Positions 16,096-23,667 of a stretch of 64,000 nt of DNA are shown in pieces. The notes below the pieces were generated by a model. That model was not told where the DNA came from. It saw nothing but the letters and a program-made list of their open reading frames with translations, and did not search any database. The DNA comes from Streptomyces griseoluteus. Its GTDB lineage: Bacteria; Actinomycetota; Actinomycetes; Streptomycetales; Streptomycetaceae. Numbering within the stretch: position 1 is the first letter of the stretch; the number at the start of each line of letters is the position of its first letter. Location: positions 186,001 to 250,000 of the forward strand of contig JOBE01000008.1 of assembly GCA_000717735.1 (NCBI GenBank). Reading direction: 5' to 3'. The position numbers and the translations under genes were made by a program.

Positions 16096-16521
16096 GAGTC
16101 GAGCATAAAGCGCGTATGGAACGGGCAAAGGAAGGGATTGACCCTCTGTCGGCTGATAGTCTTGGCCGCTGGTCGGGAGTCCCGAACTCCTGACTACTCG
16201 TCACACGTCATCCCTCACGAGGGACCGGCCGGAGGAGGTGGGGCTGCGATGGACCGAAGTCGGTCGGGCAGTACCAGCCGCTCTTCCGCCCCGCACCCGA
16301 GCCCGGTGCGTACGACTCTCCGGTGATTCCGGTCCTCCTCCGGACGGACCCCTCTCCCCGGCATCTCGCACGACGGAAGAGCATCTCGCCTTTGCCTGTC
16401 TGTAGCGAACGCCGTCACCGCGATCCCTCGGTGCCGCCCGCTTTGTGGACGACGTAGCTCCACGTCCCCATTCCGGGCTGCGCCACGCTCGCCGACGGCC
16501 TCTCCGTGAAGGAGCATGCCC
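16096..16521 (+). promoter_or_regulatory. long corA leader with short ORF and SD/anti-SD pair
   Basis: A 426-nt region divergent from the SUFU gene. A TTGACC (16138-16143) and TAGTCT (16157-16162) mark a possible promoter, although the 13-nt spacing is short. The leader carries a 25-codon ORF (16249-16326) with a strong SD. CCGGAGGAGG at 16229-16238 is perfectly complementary to CCTCCTCCGG at 16334-16343. A CTCC/GGAG hairpin covers the corA ribosome site. I see no M-box consensus. Confidence 0.5.
16249..16326 (+). CDS. 25-aa leader peptide upstream of corA
   Basis: ATG at 16249, preceded by GGAGGAGGTG at 9 nt, the best ribosome site in the neighbourhood. The peptide is Ser/Arg-rich and then Pro-rich (SAPHPSPVRTTLR) and ends at TGA 16324-16326, about 195 nt before corA. 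Known Mg transporter genes of enterobacteria (mgtA, corA) are controlled by proline-containing leader peptides. By analogy this ORF may sense translation speed or Mg2+, but this is inference. It is too short to judge coding by codon bias, and the ORF could be accidental. Confidence 0.5.
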   Translation: MDRSRSGSTSRSSAPHPSPVRTTLR

Positions 16522-17649
16522 ATGTCGATGATCCGTGACCTGCGCGCAGCCGTCCGCCCGAGCCTGCGGCACCCCCTGCGCAAGACCCCCACCACCTACA
16601 CCTCGTACGACCCCACCCGCGACCACTCGGCCTCCAGCGCCGTGGTCGACTGCGCCGTCTACCGCGACGGGCGCCGTATCGACGACAGCGAATGCCTCAC
16701 GCCCCGGGGCGCGATGCGCCAGGTACGGGAGAGCGGCGGCTTCGCCTGGATCGGCCTGCACGAGCCCACCGAAGCCGAATTCGCCGGTATCGCAGCCGAG
16801 TTCGGGCTGCACCCGCTCGCCGTCGAGGACGCCGTCCACGCCCACCAGCGGCCCAAGCTGGAGCGGTACGACGACACCCTCTTCACCGTCTTCAAGACGA
16901 TCCACTACGTCGAGCACGCCGAACTCACCGCCACCAGCGAGGTCGTGGAGACCGGCGAGGTCATGTGCTTCACCGGCCCCGACTTCGTCATCACCGTCCG
17001 GCACGGCGGGCAGGGCTCCCTGCGCAACCTCCGGCACCGCCTCCAGAGCGAGCCGGAACTGCTCGCCAAAGGCCCCTCGGCCGTGCTGCACGCCATCGCC
17101 GACCACGTCGTCGACGGCTACATCGCGGTCGCCGACGCCGTCGAACTCGACATCGACCAGCTGGAGATCGACGTCTTCTCGCCGGCCGCGAAGGGCTCCA
17201 CCAGGGGTGCCGACACCGGCCGGATCTACCAGCTCAAGCGCGAGGTCCTGGAGTTCAAGCGGGCCGTCACGCCGCTGCTCCGCCCCATGCAGCTGCTCAG
17301 CGAGCGGCCCATGCGGCTCGTCGACCCCGACATCCAGAAGTACTTCCGTGACGTCGCCGACCACCTCGCCCGCGTCCAGGAGCAGGTCGTCGGCTTCGAC
17401 GAACTCCTCAACTCGATCCTCCAGGCCAACCTGGCGCAGGCGACCGTCGCGCAGAACGAGGACATGCGCAAGATCACCTCGTGGGCGGCGATCGTCGCCG
17501 TCCCCACGGCGGTCTGCGGCGTGTACGGCATGAACTTCGACCACATGCCCGAGCTGCACTGGAAGTACGGCTACCCGATGGTGCTGACCGGCATCGTGGC
17601 CGTCTGCTTCACCATCCACCGCACGCTCAAGCGCAACGGCTGGCTGTAG
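16522..17649 (+). CDS. corA: CorA family magnesium/cobalt transporter
   Basis: A 375-aa channel for Mg2+ (also Co2+/Ni2+). A large cytoplasmic N-terminal domain is followed by two C-terminal membrane helices separated by the signature YGMNF (GMN at 336-338), then a basic tail KRNGWL. Of three clustered ATGs (16516, 16522, 16528) the second is chosen because AAGGAG ends 7 nt upstream. The gene corresponds in position to mycobacterial corA (Rv1239c). The preceding leader suggests post-transcriptional regulation. Confidence 0.93.
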   Translation: MSMIRDLRAAVRPSLRHPLRKTPTTYTSYDPTRDHSASSAVVDCAVYRDGRRIDDSECLTPRGAMRQVRESGGFAWIGLHEPTEAEFAGIAAEFGLHPLAVEDAVHAHQRPKLERYDDTLFTVFKTIHYVEHAELTATSEVVETGEVMCFTGPDFVITVRHGGQGSLRNLRHRLQSEPELLAKGPSAVLHAIADHVVDGYIAVADAVELDIDQLEIDVFSPAAKGSTRGADTGRIYQLKREVLEFKRAVTPLLRPMQLLSERPMRLVDPDIQKYFRDVADHLARVQEQVVGFDELLNSILQANLAQATVAQNEDMRKITSWAAIVAVPTAVCGVYGMNFDHMPELHWKYGYPMVLTGIVAVCFTIHRTLKRNGWL

Positions 17650-17672
17650 GGCCTGCCGTTAGGCTTCGGGAC

Positions 17673-18170
17673 ATGACCGAAGAGCTCTTCCTCGTCGAGG
17701 AGGCCACCAAGAAGTCCGGCCTCGTCTGGGTGCGCGGCACCGGCCCCGCCCGCGCGCTCTGGCACGTCTGGCACGACGGCGCCGCGTGCGTCGTCGGCGA
17801 CGGCCCCGGCGAGCAGCCGCTGCCGGGCCTGGTGGACGGCGGTACGGCCGAGGTGACGGTCCGCAGCAAGGACAAGGGCGGCCGGCTCGTCGCCTGGACG
17901 GCCGCCGTACGCGAACTGCCCCACGGCACCGAGGAGTGGGACGCGGCGGTCGCCGAGCTGAAGGGCAAGCGGCTGAACGCGCCCGACGGCGAGGCCATGA
18001 CGGGCCGCTGGGCGCGCGAGTGCCGCGTCCTGCGGCTCGACCCGCGCGAGGCGACCACGGAGCTGCCGGACGGCTCCCTGGCCGCCGTACCGCTGCCCTC
18101 CGCGGCCACGACCCGGGACCCGGTGCCGTCCGGGCTCCCGAAGCTGCTGCTCAAGCGCCGCAGGCGTTAG
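17673..18170 (+). CDS. conserved hypothetical protein, possible FMN-binding split-barrel type
   Basis: A 165-aa protein, ATG at 17673, 23 nt after corA, so probably cotranscribed. The pattern of LVWVRGTGPARALWHVWHDGAACVV, then EVTVRSKDKGGRLVAW resembles the beta strands of split-barrel flavoproteins, but no family signature is decisive. The C-terminus is basic (LLLKRRRR). It converges with the lipoprotein gene only 5 nt away. Confidence 0.7.
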   Translation: MTEELFLVEEATKKSGLVWVRGTGPARALWHVWHDGAACVVGDGPGEQPLPGLVDGGTAEVTVRSKDKGGRLVAWTAAVRELPHGTEEWDAAVAELKGKRLNAPDGEAMTGRWARECRVLRLDPREATTELPDGSLAAVPLPSAATTRDPVPSGLPKLLLKRRRR

Positions 18171-18175
18171 GGGCT

Positions 18176-18934
18176 CTACGTCCGGGGCAGCTGCTTGCCG
18201 TAGTCGAGGGTCTCCTCCTTCGACGGCGCGGCGAGCGGGAAGTCCTTGTTCCACTCGGAGAGCACCACGATGCCGGCTCCCCCGCCCCGCGCGAACTGCA
18301 GCGGGTACGGGGTGCCCTCCAGGGCCACGTCGAGGGTGCCGCCGTCGCCGGCCTGGCCGCCCTTGACCTTGATCGTACGGATCCCGCCGATCTGGTCCCG
18401 GTCGCCCTTGACCTTGTCGCCGTGCAGGCCGATCAGCCCGGCGAGGAGCAGGTCCATGTCGGTGAAGCCGCGGAGCTGCTTGTACGAGGGGTCGCCCTGC
18501 GGCACCTTCACGTACTTGTCGTCGAGCTTGTCGGCGGCCTCGGTGTCCGCGTCCGTCGGCGTGCCGTCGCCCCGGGCTTCGTGGCTCCAGAAGCCCGCGT
18601 CGGCCTTCAGGTAGAGCGCGTCGCCGACCCGCAGCAACTCGAAGGTGCTGTTCTTCGTCGTCACCGAACCGGTGGCGCCGTCCTGCTTGAGGCGCATGTT
18701 CAGCTTGAACGTGTCGCCCTTGCTGACCAGGCTTCCGGCGAGCCGTACCGCCCTCGCCGTGTTCGCGGCGGAGCGCGCCTTGCCCTCGATCTCGGGCGCC
18801 GAGAGCCTCCCGACCCCGTTGGTCCCCTCGTCGGGATCGGCCGCGCAGGCCGTGAGTCCGACCGTCAGTCCGGCGCAGAGCGCCAGGGGCGTGACCGCCC
18901 TGCGGATACGCGATGACGGGGTATGAACGGTCAT
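18176..18934 (-). CDS. LppX/LprAFG-like lipoprotein
   Basis: A 252-aa lipoprotein. The signal peptide ends in lipobox LTAC with Cys at residue 31. The mature part has an alternation of long amphipathic strands typical of the LppX_LprAFG fold, a half-barrel with a hydrophobic cavity that shuttles lipids or lipoglycans from the membrane in mycobacteria. ATG start at 18934. Ligand in Streptomyces unknown. Confidence 0.82.
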   Translation of the reverse strand: MTVHTPSSRIRRAVTPLALCAGLTVGLTACAADPDEGTNGVGRLSAPEIEGKARSAANTARAVRLAGSLVSKGDTFKLNMRLKQDGATGSVTTKNSTFELLRVGDALYLKADAGFWSHEARGDGTPTDADTEAADKLDDKYVKVPQGDPSYKQLRGFTDMDLLLAGLIGLHGDKVKGDRDQIGGIRTIKVKGGQAGDGGTLDVALEGTPYPLQFARGGGAGIVVLSEWNKDFPLAAPSKEETLDYGKQLPRT

Positions 18935-19302
18935 CTGCGCTGCCTCTCGTGTCGTGGGGGAGCCGACGGGCGGCAGGTCCGTAAGGACCTGCCGGGGCCG
19001 GGGAGACTACCGCGCTCCCGGCCCGGCGGAACGACCGGGTCCGGTGCCGGAGCCGATGGGGGGAACAGCTGGGGGGGGGACGGCTGGGGGTACGGCAGAC
19101 CGCAGCGTACCCGGGCCGGGAGACCGGTCCTGCGGCAGCCGTACGGACGGTGCTGCCAGGGCGGGCCGGAACGGCACGAGCTAGCCTGAAGCAGGCAATG
19201 CCCTGCTGATCATCGTGGGACCGGGTCGACTCGCGTCGACCCCCGTGGACCCGCGTCGATCGGCACCGGCTCGAATCGTGCGGCACCGAGGAGGCGCGTG
19301 AA
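18935..19302. other. divergent promoter region between lipoprotein and MgtE_N/CBS gene
   Basis: Contains a perfect 10-bp hairpin with a GTAA loop (18971-18994) in the lipoprotein leader, a TAGCCT -10-like hexamer near 19181 for the plus-strand gene, and an 8-bp hairpin GGGTCGAC/GTCGACCC with TCGC loop (19223-19242) in that gene's predicted leader. No gene seen. Confidence 0.45.
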
Positions 19303-20586
19303 ATGGCGGCAGGCGCCCCCCGGATCTTCGTCTCCCACCTCGCGGGAGTCCCCGTCTTCGACCCCGTGGGCGACCAGGTCGGCCGCGTCAGCGACCTGGT
19401 GGCCATGCTGCGCGTCGGACGCAGACCGCCGCGGCTGCTCGGCATGGTCGTGGAGGTCCTCAGCCGCCGCCGGGTGTTCGTCCCGATGACCCGGATCACC
19501 GGCGTCGAGTCCGGCCAGGTCATCACCACCGGCGTGGTCAACATGCGCCGCTTCGAACAGCGCCCCACCGAACGGCTCGTCCTCGGCGAACTCCTCGACC
19601 GCCGGGTCCGGCTCGTGAGCCCCGGCGGGCAGGAGGGCGAGGAGGTCACCGTCCTCGACGTCGCCATCCAGCAGCTGCCCGCCCGCCGCGACTGGGAGAT
19701 CGACAAGGTCTTCGTCCGCAAGGGGAAGGGCGGGGTCCTGAGCCGCAAGGGCGAGACGCTGACCGTCGAGTGGTCCGCCGTCACCGGCTTCTCCCTCGAG
19801 GAGCACGGGCAGGGCGCCGAGAGCCTCCTCGCCACCTTCGAGAAGCTGCGCCCCGCCGACCTCGCCAACGCGCTGCACCACCTCTCCCCCAAGCGGCGCG
19901 CCGAGGTGGCCGCCGCGCTCGACGACGACCGGCTCGCCGACGTCCTCGAAGAGCTTCCGGAGGACGACCAGATCGAGATCCTCGGCAAGCTGAAGGAGGA
20001 GCGCGCGGCCGACGTCCTGGAGGCGATGGACCCCGACGACGCGGCCGACCTGCTGTCCGAGCTGCCCGAGGAGGACAAGGAGCGGCTCCTCACCCTGATG
20101 CAGCCGGACGACGCGGCCGACGTGCGCCGGCTCCTGGCGTACGAGGAGCGCACGGCGGGCGGTCTGATGACGACCGAGCCGATCGTGCTGCGGCCGGACG
20201 CCACGGTCGCGGACGCGCTCGCCCGGGTGCGGCAGCAGGACCTGTCCCCGGCGCTCGCCGCGCAGGTGTACGTGTGCCGGCCGCCGGACGAGACGCCGAC
20301 GGGCAAGTACCTGGGGATGGTGCACTTCCAGCGGCTGCTCCGGGACCCGCCGTTCACGCTGGTCAGCTCGCTCGTGGACAGCGATCTGCCGCCGCTGGGC
20401 CCGGACACCCCGCTGCCCGCCGTCACCAGCTATCTCGCCGCGTACAACATGGTCGCGGCGCCGGTCGTGGACGAGAGCGGTTCGCTGCTCGGCGCGGTCA
20501 CCGTCGACGACGTGCTCGACCATCTGTTGCCGGAGGACTGGCGGGAGACCGAGTTCCACGAGGAGGGGGCCGGGCATGGCGGCTGA
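19303..20586 (+). CDS. soluble PRC-barrel / MgtE_N / CBS-pair protein
   Basis: A 427-aa protein. The N-terminal 1-130 or so is PRC-barrel-like (FDPVGDQVGRVSDLV). A helical MgtE_N superhelix follows at about 180-285 (LHHLSPKRRAEVAAALDD, LPEDDQIEILGKL, MDPDDAADLLSELP repeats), then a CBS pair starting AGGLMTTEPI. These are the Mg2+-sensing parts of MgtE, but the membrane channel is absent, so it is probably a regulator rather than a transporter. Start ATG has GAGGAGG 8 nt upstream. It overlaps the DUF1003 gene by 11 nt. Mycobacterial counterpart Rv1232c, by position. Confidence 0.85.
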   Translation: MAAGAPRIFVSHLAGVPVFDPVGDQVGRVSDLVAMLRVGRRPPRLLGMVVEVLSRRRVFVPMTRITGVESGQVITTGVVNMRRFEQRPTERLVLGELLDRRVRLVSPGGQEGEEVTVLDVAIQQLPARRDWEIDKVFVRKGKGGVLSRKGETLTVEWSAVTGFSLEEHGQGAESLLATFEKLRPADLANALHHLSPKRRAEVAAALDDDRLADVLEELPEDDQIEILGKLKEERAADVLEAMDPDDAADLLSELPEEDKERLLTLMQPDDAADVRRLLAYEERTAGGLMTTEPIVLRPDATVADALARVRQQDLSPALAAQVYVCRPPDETPTGKYLGMVHFQRLLRDPPFTLVSSLVDSDLPPLGPDTPLPAVTSYLAAYNMVAAPVVDESGSLLGAVTVDDVLDHLLPEDWRETEFHEEGAGHGG

Positions 20587-21145
20587 GCGCACGCAGGACC
20601 GGGAGCGCGAACGGGAGCGCGAGCGGACGGTTCCCCGCATCCGGCTCGACCTGCCGCGCGAGCGGCGGGCCCGGCTCCTTCCGGAGTACGACCCCGAGGC
20701 CTTCGGACGCATGTCGGAGCGGATCGCGCGCTTCCTGGGGACGGGCCGGTTCCTCGTCTGGATGACTCTGACGATCATCGTCTGGGTCCTGTGGAACATC
20801 TTCGCGCCGGGATCGCTGAAGTTCGACGAGTACCCGTTCATCTTCCTGACGCTCGCGCTGTCCCTCCAGGCCTCGTACGCGGCGCCGCTGATCCTGCTCG
20901 CCCAGAACCGGCAGGACGACCGGGACCGGGTCAATCTCGAACAGGACCGGAAGCAGAACGAGCGGTCGATCGCCGACACCGAGTACCTGACCCGGGAGAT
21001 CGCGGCGCTCCGGATGGGCCTCGGCGAGGTCGCCACGCGCGACTGGATCCGCTCGGAGCTCCAGGACCTCATCAGGGAGCTCGAGGAGCGCCGGGATCTA
21101 TTCCCGTCGGGCGACAGCCACGGAAGTGACGTACCCGACCGTTGA
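20576..21145 (+). CDS. DUF1003 membrane protein
   Basis: A 189-aa protein. A charged N-terminus (RERERERE) is followed by FGRMSERIARFLGTGRFLVWMTLTI, two membrane helices (about 58-77 and 86-110) with the family motif FDEYPFIFLTLALSLQASYAAPLILLAQNRQ split by a short loop, then a long charged helix that may form a coiled coil. ATG start at 20576, overlapping the previous gene by 11 nt, so the pair is translationally coupled and may form one Mg-related or membrane-stress module. Confidence 0.87.
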   Translation: MAAERTQDRERERERERTVPRIRLDLPRERRARLLPEYDPEAFGRMSERIARFLGTGRFLVWMTLTIIVWVLWNIFAPGSLKFDEYPFIFLTLALSLQASYAAPLILLAQNRQDDRDRVNLEQDRKQNERSIADTEYLTREIAALRMGLGEVATRDWIRSELQDLIRELEERRDLFPSGDSHGSDVPDR

Positions 21146-21189
21146 CAGGCCTTTCATGGGCCGGTGGTCGGCGCCGTACCATCGTCGGT

Positions 21190-22323
21190 ATGGCTATGGA
21201 AGACGCGGTGCGTGAAGCACTGGCGACGGTGAACGACCCCGAGATCAACAAACCGATCACTGAGCTCGGCATGGTCAAGTCGGTGGAGATCGAACCGGAC
21301 GGCAGGGTCGCCGTCACGGTCTACCTGACCGTCTCCGGCTGCCCGATGCGGGACACCATCACGCAGCGCGTGACGGACGCCGTCTCCGGGGTCGAGGGCG
21401 TCACCGGCGTCGAGGTCTCGCTCGACGTGATGAGCGACGAGCAGCGCAAGGAGCTGGCGGCGGCGCTGCGCGGCACGAGCGCCGAGCGCGAGGTGCCGTT
21501 CGCGAAGCCCGGGTCGCTGACCCGGGTGTACGCGGTGGCCTCCGGCAAGGGCGGTGTCGGCAAGTCCTCCGTGACCGTGAACCTGGCCGCGGCGATGGCG
21601 GCGGACGGGCTGAAGGTCGGTGTCGTCGACGCCGACATCTACGGTCACAGCGTGCCGCGGATGCTGGGCGCGGACGGGCGTCCGACCCAGGTCGAGAACA
21701 TGATCATGCCGCCGTCCGCGCACGGCGTGAAGGTCATCTCCATCGGCATGTTCACGCCGGGCAACGCCCCGGTGGTGTGGCGCGGCCCGATGCTGCACCG
21801 CGCGCTCCAGCAGTTCCTCGCGGACGTGTACTGGGGCGACCTGGACGTCCTCCTGCTCGACCTGCCGCCGGGCACGGGCGACATCGCGATCTCGGTCGCG
21901 CAGCTCGTCCCCAACGCGGAGATCCTGGTCGTCACCACCCCGCAGCAGGCGGCGGCCGAGGTCGCCGAGCGGGCCGGTTCGATCGCCGTCCAGACCCACC
22001 AGAAGATCGTCGGCGTCGTCGAGAACATGGCGGGCCTGCCGTGTCCGCACTGCGACGAGATGGTCGACGTGTTCGGCACGGGCGGCGGCCAGCGGGTCGC
22101 GGACGGCCTCACCCGGACCACGGGCGCGACGGTCCCGGTCCTCGGCTCGATCCCGATCGACGTACGGCTCCGCGAGGGCGGCGACGAGGGCAAGCCGGTC
22201 GTCCTGTCCGACCCGGACTCCCCGGCGGGCGCGGCCCTGCGCGCGATCGCCGGCAAGCTGGGCGGCCGCGCGCGCGGCCTCTCGGGCATGAGCCTGGGCA
22301 TCACGCCGCGCAACAAGTTCTGA
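21190..22323 (+). CDS. mrp: Mrp/NBP35 family Fe-S cluster carrier ATPase
   Basis: A 377-aa P-loop protein. An N-terminal MIP18/DUF59 domain (about 1-90, with SGCPMRD) is fused to a ParA/MinD-like ATPase with deviant Walker A GKGGVGKS (119-126), Walker B region LLLDLPPGTGD, and CPHC near residue 280 for the bridging cluster. It loads Fe-S clusters on apoproteins. The ATG at 21190 is nearest to the conserved start. A TACCAT hexamer is 10 nt upstream, so a leaderless message is possible. Corresponds to Rv1229c. Confidence 0.93.
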   Translation: MAMEDAVREALATVNDPEINKPITELGMVKSVEIEPDGRVAVTVYLTVSGCPMRDTITQRVTDAVSGVEGVTGVEVSLDVMSDEQRKELAAALRGTSAEREVPFAKPGSLTRVYAVASGKGGVGKSSVTVNLAAAMAADGLKVGVVDADIYGHSVPRMLGADGRPTQVENMIMPPSAHGVKVISIGMFTPGNAPVVWRGPMLHRALQQFLADVYWGDLDVLLLDLPPGTGDIAISVAQLVPNAEILVVTTPQQAAAEVAERAGSIAVQTHQKIVGVVENMAGLPCPHCDEMVDVFGTGGGQRVADGLTRTTGATVPVLGSIPIDVRLREGGDEGKPVVLSDPDSPAGAALRAIAGKLGGRARGLSGMSLGITPRNKF

Positions 22324-22351
22324 GGTTCGACGGTTCGCGCCGACGAGCTGA

Positions 22352-22377
22352 GGGCGCCCCCGCGGGGGCGCCCTTTC
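22352..22377 (+). terminator. terminator after mrp
   Basis: GGGCGCCCCC / GGGGGCGCCC arms (22352-22361, 22364-22373) followed by TTTCT. Works for mrp and possibly for the convergent gene at 22386. Confidence 0.85.
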
Positions 22378-22385
22378 TCATGCCG

Positions 22386-23012
22386 TCAGGCGTACGCGTC
22401 GAGATCCTTGATCTGGGAGAACCCGAGCCCGTACGCGCTCATCCCCCGGCCGTACGCACCCAGGTGGACGCCCGTCGCGGATCCGGCGAGGACCCAGCCG
22501 AACTCGGACTCCCGGTAGTGGAACGGCATCGGCACGCCGTCCACCGGCAGCGACAGCGTCGACCACTCGGGTCCTTCGAGGTCGTCGGCCAGCTCGAAGG
22601 CCGTCTCGGTCTGCTGGTCCAGCCAGTTGCCGCGCGTCGCGTGGTCGAGCGAGGCCGGCCAGGTGTGGACGAGCAGCCCCGAGCCGGCCAGCCAGGCGGC
22701 GGAGGAGACGGTGGTTGCGTCGAGGACGCCGGTCCCGTCACCGGTCCGTCGTACCGGGCTCGCCGCGACCGTCACCACGACCGCGAACCGCTCCTTCTCC
22801 GCGGCGCTCGCGTCCGACTTTATCGACGGCGCGTCACCGTGCCCGGTCGACCCGTGCTGCACGCTGCCGTCCGCCGCCGTACCGACCTGCATCAGCCAGC
22901 GGGGCCCGGTGAACGCCTCGTCGAGGCCGTACCAGGCGAAGGGCGCGCGCAGATAGCCCTCGGCGGTCCGCCGGGCCGTGGGTACGCCCTCCACCCGACT
23001 CGTGGTCTCCAT
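22386..23012 (-). CDS. conserved hypothetical protein
   Basis: A 208-aa protein starting METTSRVEGVPTARRTAEGYLRAP in part, with GAGGAGG upstream. It has no signal peptide, membrane helix or cysteine. Several conserved-looking Trp/Gly segments (HTWPASLDHATRGNWLDQQ) alternate with strands. I do not recognise a characterised family. It sits between mrp and tatB and is probably its own transcription unit. Confidence 0.75.
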   Translation of the reverse strand: METTSRVEGVPTARRTAEGYLRAPFAWYGLDEAFTGPRWLMQVGTAADGSVQHGSTGHGDAPSIKSDASAAEKERFAVVVTVAASPVRRTGDGTGVLDATTVSSAAWLAGSGLLVHTWPASLDHATRGNWLDQQTETAFELADDLEGPEWSTLSLPVDGVPMPFHYRESEFGWVLAGSATGVHLGAYGRGMSAYGLGFSQIKDLDAYA

Positions 23013-23087
23013 CTAGGCCGCCTCCTCGTTCCGTCAACACAGGCGAGGATAGCCACCACGACGCACCGGGTCGGTGACAGCCCGTCG

Positions 23088-23576
23088 TCAGGTCGCGTCG
23101 GAGTCGTACGGCGGACGCTCGGTGGTGTCCGGCTTGTCCTGCTTCTTCAGCAGGTCCGGGGTGCCGCCGGCGGCGGAACCGCTCGCCGGGAGACCGCTCG
23201 CCGGGGAGCCGTTGACCACGGCGCCGTTGACGGCCGAGGGCTGCGGCTCGCGGCCGTGCACAGCGTCGGCGACGTCGTTCATCTCCTTCTTGAGGTCGAA
23301 GCTGCCGCGCAGCTCCTTGAGCTCCTTGAGGTCCTCGTTCTGGTCCAGCTGCTTGCGCAGGAACGTCTTGGGGTTGAGGTCCTCGAACTCGAAGTCCTTG
23401 AACTCCGGACCCAGCTCGCTGCGGATGTCCGCCTTGGCGCTGTCCGAGAAGTCACGGACCTTCCGGATGAAGCGCGAGACGTCCTGGATGACCTTCGGGA
23501 GCTTGTCCGGCCCGAAGACGAGCACGGCGAGGACCACGAGCGTCACCAGCTCGAGTGCGCCTATGTCGCTGAACAC
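23088..23576 (-). CDS. tatB: Sec-independent protein translocase TatB
   Basis: A 162-aa protein with the classic order: short periplasmic start MFSDIGALE, one hydrophobic helix LVTLVVLAVLVFGPDKLP with the FGPxxLP hinge, then an amphipathic helix and a long charged, partly disordered tail. Length and tail distinguish TatB from TatA. TatB forms the twin-arginine substrate receptor with TatC. Last gene of the sigma-anti-sigma-htrA-tatB cluster, an order shared with mycobacteria. GTG/ATG region start at 23576. Confidence 0.93.
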   Translation of the reverse strand: MFSDIGALELVTLVVLAVLVFGPDKLPKVIQDVSRFIRKVRDFSDSAKADIRSELGPEFKDFEFEDLNPKTFLRKQLDQNEDLKELKELRGSFDLKKEMNDVADAVHGREPQPSAVNGAVVNGSPASGLPASGSAAGGTPDLLKKQDKPDTTERPPYDSDAT

Positions 23577-23667
23577 CTAGTAGCTCCTTCATGCCGGTCA
23601 AGGGCCCGGTCCACGGTACCCGCCGAAACCGCCGGACGGGTACCTTCCGGTGTCCACCGCATGGCAC

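Noticed and set aside
16129..16515. M-box (ykoK) riboswitch in the corA leader
   Set aside because: No stretch resembles the conserved M-box core; a short ORF with anti-SD fits better.
17571..20426. 951-codon minus-strand open frame
   Set aside because: Runs antisense through the clear genes at 17673, 19303 and corA; Ser/Arg-rich with no motif.
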